The position numbers and the translations under genes are program-made. Positions 40,005 to 49,459 of a stretch of DNA of 64,000 bases are shown in pieces; position 1 is the first letter of the stretch; each line of letters opens with the position of its first letter. Under the pieces are notes generated by a model. That model was not told the DNA's origin. It worked only from the letters and a program-made list of their open reading frames with translations, and made no database searches. Origin of the DNA: Polynucleobacter sp. HIN11 (lineage in GTDB: Bacteria > Pseudomonadota > Gammaproteobacteria > Burkholderiales > Burkholderiaceae); assembly GCF_030297675.1 (NCBI RefSeq), contig NZ_AP028142.1, positions 1,550,001 through 1,614,000 of the forward strand, in the 5' to 3' direction.

Positions 40005-41231
40005 GTGATTTTTTAGTTCGTCGGATTTAGCTTCTAAGCTATATGGCTTAACCAGCAGCCAAACATGATTGGGCACCATGTTTTTCATCTTCTTTGGCAG
40101 TTCTCTGCGAAGATGCAATACCGTTTCAATGGCTTTCATCTCCACCCGCGCTCTTGCGAACTCAAGCCCCCTGGGTCCAATCTTTGGCATGAGCCACCCG
40201 ACGATGGGTCTTAACCAATTGGGCATCTGTCGCAGCGGCAAACCGCCAGCGGCTAACTCAACGTTTTTCATAAATCCTTTGACCGGACCCACACGATTAC
40301 CAGCGCTCTCTGGTTCGCTTAGTTTGATTTGATTACCTAATAAATTCAGTAATTCCTCTCCCTGTTGATTGCGCACAATTAACCATTGCTCGCCAGAGCC
40401 GCCCATGTAGCCAACCGTGATATCGGAGAGAGCATTGGTGTAATCCACGCAGGTTCTACACGTCAACGGGAAAAAATCAGGTCTAAGCTTGGATAACGGC
40501 AGCATCAAAAATGGAATTGTTTTTTTTCGTCCATCTTGATATCTCAACTCCACATGGTAGTCGGCTCTAAACTCTAAATAAGTGATCTCTTCTGGACTCT
40601 CATCAATCAGTTGTAAAAACTCGTGAAAGTTCTCAGTGCTGGTATTGTCTGAACAGGGTGTGCCAATCACATAGAGTTTCTTTAGGTTTAACTCTTTTTC
40701 TAAGGCCCTCAAGGCATAGACCTGGCAAGGAATGCCAATCACTCCAAGCCGTTGGTAATTTCTTTCTCTTGCGACGTCAAGAAGCGCTAGAAGCGGGGCG
40801 TATCCCATCCGCATACCCCGTGCTTGATAGAGCTCTTTTGCATCTGTAATTAGGACAGGCATGGGACGCCAGCGATCGTCAGGATCTGGTGCCATTGTTA
40901 ATACGGCATCTACTAAATTGTTCTTGAGAAGTTGGCTAGCAATCGAGGTTGTGATTCCGGTCCACTGGGCACCCTTGAGCGGATCATGCATACTGGCTCG
41001 GTACATCTTGCGATAAACTCCAAAGAAGAGTTGATCGCCACTCAATGCTCGGTCTTTTCCATGAATTGCTTGCTCAAGGGATTCGTATTGAGGGTCAATA
41101 AACTGACAGGCTCGACCACAGCGCTTGGGATCAGATGAACGAGAAATGCCACAGTCAGTACAGAGCTCGCGCTCGGGCGCAGGGCCCGAGTGCGAGAGTG
41201 ATTCAATGCCAATTACTTTTTTACCATCCAA
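39984..41231 (-). CDS. FrhB-family iron-sulfur flavoprotein (BciB/HCAR-like)
   Basis: A 415-residue protein of the coenzyme F420 hydrogenase beta-subunit family. N-terminal Cys cluster (ELCTDCGISRSSDPKRCGRAC), RGMRMGYAPLLALLDVARE, VIGIPCQVYALRALEKELNL, GTPCSDNTSTENF, and FPLTCRTCVDYTNALSDITVGYMGG with further Fe-S cysteines. It ends in GPRGLEFARARVEMK, much like ferredoxin-dependent 8-vinyl-chlorophyllide reductase (BciB) and hydroxymethyl chlorophyll reductase. No photosynthesis genes are in the window, so that role is unproven. Its start overlaps the end of dctM, so it may act on the TRAP substrate. Confidence 0.78.
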   Translation of the reverse strand: MDGKKVIGIESLSHSGPAPERELCTDCGISRSSDPKRCGRACQFIDPQYESLEQAIHGKDRALSGDQLFFGVYRKMYRASMHDPLKGAQWTGITTSIASQLLKNNLVDAVLTMAPDPDDRWRPMPVLITDAKELYQARGMRMGYAPLLALLDVARERNYQRLGVIGIPCQVYALRALEKELNLKKLYVIGTPCSDNTSTENFHEFLQLIDESPEEITYLEFRADYHVELRYQDGRKKTIPFLMLPLSKLRPDFFPLTCRTCVDYTNALSDITVGYMGGSGEQWLIVRNQQGEELLNLLGNQIKLSEPESAGNRVGPVKGFMKNVELAAGGLPLRQMPNWLRPIVGWLMPKIGPRGLEFARARVEMKAIETVLHLRRELPKKMKNMVPNHVWLLVKPYSLEAKSDELKNHLERNNK

Positions 41232-42546
41232 TTAATTTAGGCAACCATAGTGAGATTTGAGGGAACTGGAACACTAAGTATAGTGTCACGCCCTGCATCG
41301 CAATAAAGGGTATGGCGCCTTTGTAAAGGTGTTTAATTTGTACCTCGGGTGGAGCAACCCCTTTGAGATAAAAGAGGGCCCAACCAAATGGCGGGGTTAA
41401 GAATGATGATTGCAAACATACCGTAATCATCATTGCTACCCAAACTGGGTCGGCACCTTGGGATAACAAAACAGGCATAAATAGCGGGACAGCAATATAG
41501 CTGATCTCAATCCATTCCAAGAAAAACCCTAATACAAAGATAAGGAGCAACATCAACCAAATATCACTATTGAGACCCCCAGGCACGACATTAAATAATT
41601 TGGCAATCAACTCTTCGCCATTGAGCCCTCTAAAGGCTAAAGAAAAGACTTGGGCACAAATCAAAATAAACATCATGAGGGCACTAATCTTGGTGGTATC
41701 AACCATCGTTGCCTTTAAGCGCTCCCAGGTTAAGCGGCCAGAAAATGCGGTTACTAAGATTGCCCCAAAAGAGCCCATTGCTGCAGCTTCTGTCGGAGCA
41801 GCAATACCGCCAACAATGGAACCCAACACAGCAATAACTAACATGATGGGTGGCACAACCACTTTCCAGAATCGAACCCAAAGCTCTTTACCCGAAACCT
41901 TACTTCTTTCCTCAAGGGGAATGGGTGGCATCAGATTAGGTTTAATCAATCCCTGGATATACAAGTAAATGATATATACCGTGGTTAGCAACAAACCAGG
42001 CATAACGGCGGCAGCAAATAGAGTACCCACTGAAAGTTGCAAAATGTCAGAGAGCAGAATAAGGATCAAACTAGGAGGAATGATTTGACCCAAAGTTCCA
42101 GACGCCATAATTGTGCCGCAGGCAATCCCTTTGTCATATCCCCGCCTTAACAGAGTTGGTAAAGTGAGCAGTCCGAGCGTGATGATGGTGGCGCCCACAA
42201 TTCCGGTCGTAGCTCCCATTAAGGCGCCAAAGAGAATGATGCCGATTGCCATACCACCCTTAACGCCGCCAGCTAAATGGCCAATCACATCGAGTAAATC
42301 ATCGGCAAGCCTTGATTTCTCGAGCATGATGCCCATGAAGATAAACAGTGGAATCGCTAGCCATTGATAGCCGCCAACCACCCCAAAGACACGGGCGGGC
42401 AGCAAATTAAAGAGCGTGTCACCAAAGCCAATAAAACCAAACACGAATCCAACAGTTGCCAGTGAGATCGCAACGGGCACACCAATCATGAGCATGACAA
42501 AAAACCCGCCCAACATCAAAAATGCAATGATCTCGGGATTAAACAT
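41221..42546 (-). CDS. dctM: TRAP transporter large permease (DctM)
   Basis: A 441-residue, ~12-helix inner-membrane permease of a tripartite ATP-independent periplasmic transporter. It begins MFNPEIIAFLMLGGFFVMLM (ATG 42546; the 26 codons upstream are antisense-like noise), and includes the family segments GGVKGGMAIGIILFGALMGATTG, IMASGTLGQIIPPSLILILL and TPPFGWALFYLKGVAPPEV. It uses a sodium gradient for uptake. It overlaps dctQ by 8 nt. Confidence 0.95.
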   Translation of the reverse strand: MFNPEIIAFLMLGGFFVMLMIGVPVAISLATVGFVFGFIGFGDTLFNLLPARVFGVVGGYQWLAIPLFIFMGIMLEKSRLADDLLDVIGHLAGGVKGGMAIGIILFGALMGATTGIVGATIITLGLLTLPTLLRRGYDKGIACGTIMASGTLGQIIPPSLILILLSDILQLSVGTLFAAAVMPGLLLTTVYIIYLYIQGLIKPNLMPPIPLEERSKVSGKELWVRFWKVVVPPIMLVIAVLGSIVGGIAAPTEAAAMGSFGAILVTAFSGRLTWERLKATMVDTTKISALMMFILICAQVFSLAFRGLNGEELIAKLFNVVPGGLNSDIWLMLLLIFVLGFFLEWIEISYIAVPLFMPVLLSQGADPVWVAMMITVCLQSSFLTPPFGWALFYLKGVAPPEVQIKHLYKGAIPFIAMQGVTLYLVFQFPQISLWLPKLIGW

Positions 42547-43075
42547 GATCCACCCCCTTGTTTCCAGGTCGGTTGAGATAAACCCGAATTGCTTCTGCAG
42601 TCCCCTGCAATGCAAGCAATCCAAAGCCGAATGGGATTAAGCCCTTGATGAACCAGCGTGCCGGTATGCCACCCGGATCAGGCGACTTCTCGCCAATCGA
42701 AAATGATTGCCCGACATACCCTATCGACACTTTGATAAAGATCAAAGCAATCAACACGGTAAGGATGGCCGAGAGCATATCGACAATGTATTTTTTCTGC
42801 GGAGTGTAATTGGCGTAAAACAAATCAACCCGTACATTGTCACCACGGAGTAAGGAATAACTCATACCGAATAAAATCATGGCCGCTAACAGGTGCCACT
42901 CCAATTCCTGAGCCCAAACACTTCCAAGACTCATTGAATAACGCAAGACCACATTGATGACGATCAGTAAAACAATTGACAAGGTGAGCCAGGAGGCCAC
43001 CTTGCCAAATACATCAATCAAGGTCTCAATGCGCGACGCAATAACTACCGATGCTTTTTGCACTGAATCTCCCAA
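42539..43075 (-). CDS. dctQ: TRAP transporter small permease (DctQ)
   Basis: A 178-residue four-helix membrane protein. Signature stretch INVVLRYSMSLGSVWAQELEWHLLAAMILFG with the conserved WAxE-type residues, then SYSLLRGDNVRVDLFY, and a C-terminal helix. It couples the binding protein to DctM. The gene lies 8 nt after dctP and overlaps dctM, the regular P-Q-M order. Confidence 0.94.
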   Translation of the reverse strand: MGDSVQKASVVIASRIETLIDVFGKVASWLTLSIVLLIVINVVLRYSMSLGSVWAQELEWHLLAAMILFGMSYSLLRGDNVRVDLFYANYTPQKKYIVDMLSAILTVLIALIFIKVSIGYVGQSFSIGEKSPDPGGIPARWFIKGLIPFGFGLLALQGTAEAIRVYLNRPGNKGVDHV

Positions 43076-43083
43076 TTTGTTAA

Positions 43084-44184
43084 TTAACCACGAACCTTGC
43101 TGTGATAGGCTGCTTCACTGTAGACTGCCCAAGCATCGTATTTTTTCTTGTAGGCAAAATAGGAGTCATGAACCTTCTTGGTAATCGGATCCTTTGCAGC
43201 TTCCTCATTCAGAATCTTCATGGTTTCATCACGCATCGCTTTAATGACAGAGTCTGGTAATTGCAAGGCTTGCACGCCTTGCTTCTTCACTAAATCTTCC
43301 ATAGCATCTGCGTTATTTTTCTGACACCATGCTTCACCAATCACATTACAGGCCGCAGCAGCATTGGTAACAACTTCCTGTAGATCTTTTGGTAGTTTCA
43401 TCCAAGCTGCTTTATTGATCAGTAACTCAGACGTGGTTGCGGGCTCATGCCAGCCGGTGGTGTAATAAAACTTAGCAGCCTTTTGTAAGCCAAGACGACG
43501 GTCTTGGAATGGGCCAACAAACTCAGCAGCATCAATTACGCCGCGCTCAAGTGCTGGAAAAATTTCTCCGGCGGGTAATACCTTCACGTCTACACCTAAT
43601 TTGGCATAGACTTTGCCAGCCAACCCAGGAATGCGCATCTTCAAACCTTTAAGGTCAGCTACAGAGTTGATTTTTTTCTTAAACCAACCTGTCATTTGAA
43701 CACCAGTATTACCGCAAGCCATGGCCACCATTCCAAACGGGGCATACACTTCGTTCCACAAATCATTACCACCACCGTCATAGAGCCAGCCATTCATACC
43801 CTGAAAGTTAAGGCCAAATGGCACGGCGGTGAAATATTGTGCAGCTGCTGTTTTGCCAGTCCAGAAATAGGCATTTGCATGATTCATCTCAACTGTGCCT
43901 GCACGCACTGCATCAAAACCCTCAAAAGCTGGGATCAGTTCACCTGCACCGAATACCTGAATACGTAAACGACCACCTGACATTTCGAGAATACGCTTCG
44001 CCAAATCAGTAGCGCTACCTGGACCATCCATATAAAAGGGTGCGCCTTTTGGATAGGCACTGGTCATCTTCCAATTAAACGTTTGTGCAGACTGAGCCTT
44101 TACAATGGCAGGCGCAGCAAGGGCGGCACCAGCAACACCAGCACCTAAACTTTTGGTTAAAAACTTACGACGGGTTGAACTCAT
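43084..44184 (-). CDS. dctP: TRAP transporter substrate-binding protein (TakP/DctP type)
   Basis: A 366-residue periplasmic binding protein exported by the Tat system (RRKFLTKSLGAGVAGAALA, with the twin-Arg). The mature protein (FNWKMTSAYPKGAPFYMDGP, IQVFGAGELIPAFEGFDAVRAG, TGWFKKKINSVADLKGLKMRI, AAEFVGPFQDRRLGLQKAAK) matches the subfamily that binds 2-oxo acids or lactate-like monocarboxylates (TakP, TTHA0766). The substrate is inferred from that similarity. First gene of the dctPQM-frhB-like operon. Confidence 0.92.
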   Translation of the reverse strand: MSSTRRKFLTKSLGAGVAGAALAAPAIVKAQSAQTFNWKMTSAYPKGAPFYMDGPGSATDLAKRILEMSGGRLRIQVFGAGELIPAFEGFDAVRAGTVEMNHANAYFWTGKTAAAQYFTAVPFGLNFQGMNGWLYDGGGNDLWNEVYAPFGMVAMACGNTGVQMTGWFKKKINSVADLKGLKMRIPGLAGKVYAKLGVDVKVLPAGEIFPALERGVIDAAEFVGPFQDRRLGLQKAAKFYYTTGWHEPATTSELLINKAAWMKLPKDLQEVVTNAAAACNVIGEAWCQKNNADAMEDLVKKQGVQALQLPDSVIKAMRDETMKILNEEAAKDPITKKVHDSYFAYKKKYDAWAVYSEAAYHSKVRG

Positions 44185-44395
44185 TTGTTTTCTCCTTGGT
44201 TATGAAATTCCAAACAATGTGTTGCGAATACATGAAGTACTTAATCGAAGCGATATGCCAAAATTTAGTAGTTCACTGCTAATTAAATTTAGTGGGAAAA
44301 ATTAGACGTGCACTGGATTCATTCCCAAAATCAGTGCATTAATTCGTTAATTTGGGGAATTTATTCCTCGTTTTAGTTCAAAGGAAAGTATTGCT

Positions 44396-45994
44396 ATGCA
44401 ACCAAAATGGGGTATCCGTGGAATGGCCGTTGCGCCCCACTCACTCGCTTCTCAATCAGCGCTTGCAGTTCTCAGAGAGGGCGGCAACGCCTTAGAGGCA
44501 ATGATTTCGGCTGCTGCAACCATAGCGGTCGTTTATCCGCATATGAATTCGATTGGTGGGGATTCTTTTTGGGTGATTCATGCGCCCGGTAAAGCCATGG
44601 GAGGCATTGATGCCTGCGGAGGCGCTGCTGGTTTAGCAACTCGCTCGTGGTATCAAGAGCAAGGAATCACAGGTGCAATTCCATTTCGTGGACCAGTTGC
44701 AGCGAATACCGTTGCTGGAACGATTTCTGGATGGGGGGCGGCCTTTGAACTCTCTAAAAAGAGTTTAGGCGGCAGATTACCCTTATCTCGATTACTCGAA
44801 GATGCGATTCACTACGCCGAGCATGGTGTTCCTGTAACCCATAGTCAGTCTGTCCTCACTGAGAAAAAACGTGCTGAGCTGACACCGCAACCTGGATTCT
44901 CAGAGACGTTTTTAGTAAAAGGTAAGTCTCCAGCGACTGGCAGTGTGTTTTATCAAAAGCGCCTTGCAAATACTTTGCATCAGATCGCAAAAAAGGGTAC
45001 GAATGATTATTACCGCGGGGAGCTCGCTGAGTTGATTGCAAAAGAACTCAAACAATTGGGCAGTCCACTGCGCCTCGATGATCTCCATCGCCACCATGCA
45101 AAATTAGTTAACCCCTTGCACCTAGCTCACAGTTTGGCAGATGTATACAACATGACGCCCCCGACCCAAGGGGTAGTGTCGCTGATGATCCTGGGCATTT
45201 TGGATCAACTCAAACTCAAACAATTTGCAGTCGATAGTCCAGAGTATGTGCATCACTGTGTAGAGGCTACGAAACAAGCCTTCAAGATTCGTGATCAATA
45301 CATTACGGATCCTGCATATATGCAAAAGCATGCCCAAGAATTTTTATCGCCTAGCTTTTTAAAAACACTAGCCAATAAGATCGATCGTCAGCGTGCCCTA
45401 CCCTGGGGTGCCGGCCGAGGACCCGCAGACACCATTTGGATGGGCGTGATTGATGGCGAGGGCCGTTGCGTATCGTTTATTCAAAGTATTTATCATGAGT
45501 TTGGCTCCGGAATTGTCTTACCCAAAACAGGCATTAACTGGCAAAACCGCGGTTGTAGCTTTTCATTGGATCCAAACGCACTCAATACCCTTTTGCCTTA
45601 CCGCAAACCATTTCATACCTTAAATCCCGCCCTGGCTTTATTTAAAGATGGCCGGTCTATGGTTTACGGAACCATGGGTGGTGATGGACAGCCACAAACC
45701 CAGTGCGCGGTATTTACGCGAACTGCCATTTATGGACTGGATCCACAGGATGCGATTAGCCGTCCTCGCTGGTTATTAGGACGTACGTGGGGACAAACTA
45801 GTGATACGTTGAAATTGGAATCCCGTTTTGATCCAGCGCTAGTTCAACACCTTCGCGACATGGGGCATGACATTGAGATCTTGGCTGAGCTTGACGAAAC
45901 GGTTGGACACGCAGGTTGCATTATTCGCGAGCCATCGGGCATCCTCAAAGGTGGCTGGGACCCCAGAAGCGATGGTGCGGTAGCATCGTTCTGA
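44396..45994 (+). CDS. ggt: Gamma-glutamyltransferase family protein
   Basis: A 532-residue Ntn-hydrolase-type enzyme. N-terminal GMAVAPHSLASQSALAVLREGGNALEAM and MNSIGGDSFWVIHAPG are family landmarks. The autoprocessing/nucleophile Thr is expected in PADTIWMGVIDGEG (about residues 342-355); GSGIVLPKTGINWQNRG and GDGQPQTQCAVF complete the active site. No obvious signal peptide, so probably cytoplasmic; such GGT-like proteins often act on gamma-glutamyl or related amides rather than glutathione. Its stop overlaps the maiA start (TGATG). Confidence 0.88.
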   Translation: MQPKWGIRGMAVAPHSLASQSALAVLREGGNALEAMISAAATIAVVYPHMNSIGGDSFWVIHAPGKAMGGIDACGGAAGLATRSWYQEQGITGAIPFRGPVAANTVAGTISGWGAAFELSKKSLGGRLPLSRLLEDAIHYAEHGVPVTHSQSVLTEKKRAELTPQPGFSETFLVKGKSPATGSVFYQKRLANTLHQIAKKGTNDYYRGELAELIAKELKQLGSPLRLDDLHRHHAKLVNPLHLAHSLADVYNMTPPTQGVVSLMILGILDQLKLKQFAVDSPEYVHHCVEATKQAFKIRDQYITDPAYMQKHAQEFLSPSFLKTLANKIDRQRALPWGAGRGPADTIWMGVIDGEGRCVSFIQSIYHEFGSGIVLPKTGINWQNRGCSFSLDPNALNTLLPYRKPFHTLNPALALFKDGRSMVYGTMGGDGQPQTQCAVFTRTAIYGLDPQDAISRPRWLLGRTWGQTSDTLKLESRFDPALVQHLRDMGHDIEILAELDETVGHAGCIIREPSGILKGGWDPRSDGAVASF

Positions 45995-46665
45995 TGAAAC
46001 CAACTCTATATAGCTTCTGGCGTAGCTCCGCTGCCTTTCGGGTACGCATTGCACTCAATCTAAAAGGGATTGAATACGATGTGATTCCAGTCCACCTTCG
46101 CAAAGGCGGTGGTGAGCAGCTCAAGGAATCCTATCAATCCCTCAACCCAAATGGCTTAGTGCCTCTGTATATCGATGCGGGCGTTACCTTGCATCAATCT
46201 GCGGCCATCATTGAGTTCCTCGAAGAAAAATACCCCAATCCAACCTTATTACCAATGAACATCGAAGATCGGGCCTGGGTGCGTGGTTTGGCACAAGATA
46301 TCGCCGCTGATATTCATCCGCTGAATAATCTTCGGGTTCTGCGCTATCTCGTTGGCAAACTTGGGGTTAGCGATGAAGCGCGCGTAGCTTGGTACAACCA
46401 TTGGCTTGAAAAGGGACTTGTTAGTCTAGAAAAACGTCTCTCGAACAATCCGCGCGTTGGCCAATTCTGCTATGGCGATCAGCCGGGTATGGCCGATGTA
46501 TTTTTAGTTCCACAAGTCTTTAATGCATACGATGCCAAGATCAATTTTACTAGCTATCCAACCCTAAATCGGATTACACAAAACTGCATGCAACTGTCTG
46601 CATTTGTGAATGCATCTTGGGAACATCAAATTGATGCAGAAGGAAAAAATCCAGAGCCTAGCTAG
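45994..46665 (+). CDS. maiA: Maleylacetoacetate isomerase / zeta-class glutathione S-transferase
   Basis: A 223-residue GST. The glutathione-binding start is TLYSFWRSSAAFRVRIALNL with the Ser-Ser-Cys/Ala catalytic region, then YQSLNPNGLVPLYIDAGVTLHQSAAIIEFLEE, and the zeta-class DIHPLNNLRVLRYL in the C-terminal domain. It isomerises maleylacetoacetate to fumarylacetoacetate or maleylpyruvate to fumarylpyruvate in aromatic acid breakdown; the other pathway genes are not nearby. ATG 45994 overlaps the ggt stop. It ends 8 nt inside the convergent AEC gene. Confidence 0.9.
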   Translation: MKPTLYSFWRSSAAFRVRIALNLKGIEYDVIPVHLRKGGGEQLKESYQSLNPNGLVPLYIDAGVTLHQSAAIIEFLEEKYPNPTLLPMNIEDRAWVRGLAQDIAADIHPLNNLRVLRYLVGKLGVSDEARVAWYNHWLEKGLVSLEKRLSNNPRVGQFCYGDQPGMADVFLVPQVFNAYDAKINFTSYPTLNRITQNCMQLSAFVNASWEHQIDAEGKNPEPS

Positions 46666-47590
46666 GCGTCATCCACCACACTAGGATCGATAGCGTAAAT
46701 AAAGAACCTAGGGTAGTAATAAGTACGACCCTTGAGATCAGCGAACCATCGGCTCGGTAATACTGAGCCAGCATGAATGGGCCTGTACCCGTTGGCAAAG
46801 CGCTGACTAATACTGCGGCATAAACCCAAAACGTCGGTAATCCCAAGATAGGATCAGCTACCACCCAAACAACGAATGGCTGCAAGATTAGTTTTACAAA
46901 CACAAGACTCCAAGTGGTCTTTGCAGGTGCGGCAGTTTTTTGAACCAAAAATAATCCAATTGACACCAAGGCGCACGGGCTAGCTGCAGCGCCCAGAAAA
47001 CTCACAAACTGGCGCAGTGGCGCATAGAGCTCTAATCCAGTGGTCGCCCATAGCGCCCCACAAAATGGTGCGACTAATAGAGGATTGGTTGCCAGCGATT
47101 TAGCAACGGTTTTAATAATTTCACCAAACGGTTTTTTGGCATGCACCCCGAGCTCAATAAAGATGATCGCCACTGCAAACAGTGCGCACACCACAATCAA
47201 AGTCGCAATCACTGCGGGCCCAAGTCCGCTTTCACCAAACGCAAGTAGCAGAAGCGGGATGCCCATATAGCCAGTGTTCGCATATGAACCGCTCAGGCTT
47301 TGAAAACTAGCAACGGTCCAATCCTTAGTTTGAATCCGGTAATAAATTAAGAGGGCCAGATAAACTAAAATGGCACCCGAGCTAAACGCAATAATGAAAC
47401 CTGGTTGCCACAACTCCTGCCAATTACTGTGGGCAGTGAAGTCAAACATTTGAGCAGGAAGTGCGAGCCAAACTACAAACCGATTGATTTCGGTTGATGC
47501 ATTCGAACTTAATTTACCGGTTTTGCCACAAATGTATCCCGCCAGAATTAAGGCGAAGATCGGAATAATGACGTTAAGAACGTGCAGCAA
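46658..47590 (-). CDS. AEC family transporter
   Basis: A 310-residue ten-helix membrane protein of the auxin efflux carrier family. N-terminal NVIIPIFALILAGYICGKTG, the mid SGSYANTGYMGIPLLLLAFG with the conserved Asn-x-Gly-x-Pro in the crossing helix, and a C-terminal PTGTGPFMLAQYYRAD mirror motif are clear. Bacterial members export organic acids such as malate or malonate; the substrate is unknown. It follows the carbonic anhydrase gene by 7 nt on the same strand. Confidence 0.88.
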   Translation of the reverse strand: MLHVLNVIIPIFALILAGYICGKTGKLSSNASTEINRFVVWLALPAQMFDFTAHSNWQELWQPGFIIAFSSGAILVYLALLIYYRIQTKDWTVASFQSLSGSYANTGYMGIPLLLLAFGESGLGPAVIATLIVVCALFAVAIIFIELGVHAKKPFGEIIKTVAKSLATNPLLVAPFCGALWATTGLELYAPLRQFVSFLGAAASPCALVSIGLFLVQKTAAPAKTTWSLVFVKLILQPFVVWVVADPILGLPTFWVYAAVLVSALPTGTGPFMLAQYYRADGSLISRVVLITTLGSLFTLSILVWWMTPS

Positions 47591-47597
47591 TGAAAAC

Positions 47598-48122
47598 CTA
47601 TGAAATTTTCTTGAGGGTTTTGCGGTAGCGGACAGCGTTCTCGACGTAATGTGAGGAGATGCGATTCATCTCAGCAATCTGCTCCGGACTCAACGTTTTC
47701 ACCGCTTTGGCTGGCGTTCCAATAATTAGAGAGCCATCTGGAAATTCTTTTCCTTCGGTAACTAACGCACCCGCACCAACTAAGCAATTTTTACCAATCT
47801 TGGCACCATTAAGGACAATGGCATTAATTCCGATAAGACTGCCATCGCCAATCGTGCAGCCATGCACCATCGCCTGATGACCAATTGATACATTCTCACC
47901 CAAGGTAAGTGGCCAGCCATAGTCGGAGTGCAAAACGGCAGAATCTTGAATATTTGTGCCAGCTCCAATCCGAATCGGCTCGTTATCGCCCCGAATCACT
48001 ACACGTGGCCAGACATTGGCATTTTTACCAAGATGAACTCGCCCAATGACTTCGGCAGAGTCTGCAACCCACGCCCCTTCTGCTAGCTCAGGGGAGATAC
48101 CATCCAATTCATATATCGCCAT
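47598..48122 (-). CDS. Gamma carbonic anhydrase family protein
   Basis: A 174-residue left-handed beta-helix protein with hexapeptide repeats (NVWPRVVIRGDNEPIRIGAGTN, IQDSAVLHSD, NVSIGHQAMVHGCTIGDGSLIG). Zn-ligand histidines are in VLHSD and GHQAMVHG. It is a trimeric enzyme or cofactor-binding protein like YrdA/CaiE; many relatives have no demonstrated carbonic anhydrase activity. The family start (YELDGISPELAEGAWVADSAEVIG) is intact. Confidence 0.9.
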   Translation of the reverse strand: MAIYELDGISPELAEGAWVADSAEVIGRVHLGKNANVWPRVVIRGDNEPIRIGAGTNIQDSAVLHSDYGWPLTLGENVSIGHQAMVHGCTIGDGSLIGINAIVLNGAKIGKNCLVGAGALVTEGKEFPDGSLIIGTPAKAVKTLSPEQIAEMNRISSHYVENAVRYRKTLKKIS

Positions 48123-48145
48123 CCTCTCATTATAGTGAGGCTAAA

Positions 48146-49348
48146 TTACCAGTTGGACTCACGATCTGGAGTGGCAGAAATTTTATGAATACTAAGATCA
48201 GCTCCATCGTATTCATCTTCTTGGGACATTCGAATCCCAACCGATGCTTTAAGAAGCCCGTAAACCAAAAATCCACCGGTTAAAGCAACCGCTACCCCCA
48301 ATAAGCTACCGATTAATTGTGCAATAACATTGACACCGCCAAGCCCGCCTAAGGCTGTGAGACCAAATATACCTGCAGCGATACCACCCCACAAACCGCA
48401 CAAGCCATGCAATGGCCAAACACCAAGTACGTCGTCGATCTTCCAACGATTCTGTACTTTGGTAAACATATAGACAAACAAGGCGCCAGCGACCAATCCC
48501 ACAAAGAGGGCCCCCAAGGGATGCATCAAATCAGAACCTGCACACACTGCCACCAGTCCCGCTAACGGCCCGTTGTATGAAAACCCTGGATCGTTACGCC
48601 CCACAAACCATGCAGCAAGTGTCCCGCCGACCATGGCCATCAGAGAGTTCAGAGCGACTAAGCCGCTAACCTTATCGATGGTTTGAGCACTCATCACATT
48701 AAAACCAAACCAACCAACGGTCAAAATCCAGGCGCCTAAGGCGAGAAACGGAATGCTGGAGGGTGGATGCGCTGCGATCTGACCCTCTTTTGAATAGCGT
48801 CCTCGGCGCGCACCCAATAACAAGATAGCAGGCAAAGCGAGCCAACCACCGACCGCATGAACCACAATCGAGCCCGCAAAATCATGAAACTCATCACCTG
48901 TGAGATTTTTAATCCAACCTTGTATTCCATAATGTTGGTTCCAAACAATGCCTTCAAAAAAAGGATAGATGAAACCAACAATCACAAAGGTAGCAATCAA
49001 TTGCGGATTAAACTTGGCGCGTTCCGCAATACCGCCAGAAATAATTGCTGGAATCGCTGCAGCAAATGTTAGTAAAAAGAAAAACTTGACGAGATCAAAG
49101 CCATTTTTTTGCGCCAATAATTCAGCATTTGAGAAAAAGTTGACCCCGTACGCAATGCTATACCCGATGAAAAAGTAAGCAATCGTGGAGACTGAAAAAT
49201 CCACCAAAATCTTAATTAGTGCATTGACTTGATTTTTCTTACGCACGGTTCCAAGTTCCAAAAAAGCAAACCCCGCATGCATAGCCAAAACCATAATTGC
49301 GCCCAACAAAATGAATAGGACATCGGCCCCAGATTTCATCGCATCCAT
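48146..49348 (-). CDS. amtB: Ammonium transporter
   Basis: A 400-residue, eleven-helix Amt channel. ATG 49348 (MDAMKSGADVLFILLGAIMVL) is the family start; the upstream open frame to 49435 is leader. Motifs: AFLELGTVRKKNQVN, FEGIVWNQHYGIQGW, DFAGSIVVHAVGGWLALPA with the first pore His, GWFGFNVMSAQTI and WPLHGLCGLWGGIAAGIFG with the second pore His. No glnK gene is adjacent, which is unusual. An NtrC-like site lies upstream (separate entry). Confidence 0.95.
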   Translation of the reverse strand: MDAMKSGADVLFILLGAIMVLAMHAGFAFLELGTVRKKNQVNALIKILVDFSVSTIAYFFIGYSIAYGVNFFSNAELLAQKNGFDLVKFFFLLTFAAAIPAIISGGIAERAKFNPQLIATFVIVGFIYPFFEGIVWNQHYGIQGWIKNLTGDEFHDFAGSIVVHAVGGWLALPAILLLGARRGRYSKEGQIAAHPPSSIPFLALGAWILTVGWFGFNVMSAQTIDKVSGLVALNSLMAMVGGTLAAWFVGRNDPGFSYNGPLAGLVAVCAGSDLMHPLGALFVGLVAGALFVYMFTKVQNRWKIDDVLGVWPLHGLCGLWGGIAAGIFGLTALGGLGGVNVIAQLIGSLLGVAVALTGGFLVYGLLKASVGIRMSQEDEYDGADLSIHKISATPDRESNW

Positions 49349-49416
49349 TAATACCCCTATTTTTGTAAGTGATTTTTCGGTATTATGTTTCGAAGTGAAG
49401 CAATACGATCGCAATA

Positions 49417-49435
49417 TTGCACTCTTTCGGTGCAA
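49417..49435 (-). promoter_or_regulatory. NtrC-like dyad upstream of amtB
   Basis: TTGCACTCTTTCGGTGCAA (49417-49435) closely fits the NtrC site TGCACC-N5-GGTGCA (one base off in one half). It is ~70-90 nt upstream of amtB, a usual distance for an NtrC enhancer, next to a perfect GCAATATTGC palindrome (49411-49420). I do not see a convincing sigma-54 -24/-12 pair, so the mode of activation is uncertain. Confidence 0.55.
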
Positions 49436-49459
49436 ATTATGTTTTTTAAGGGACTAATA

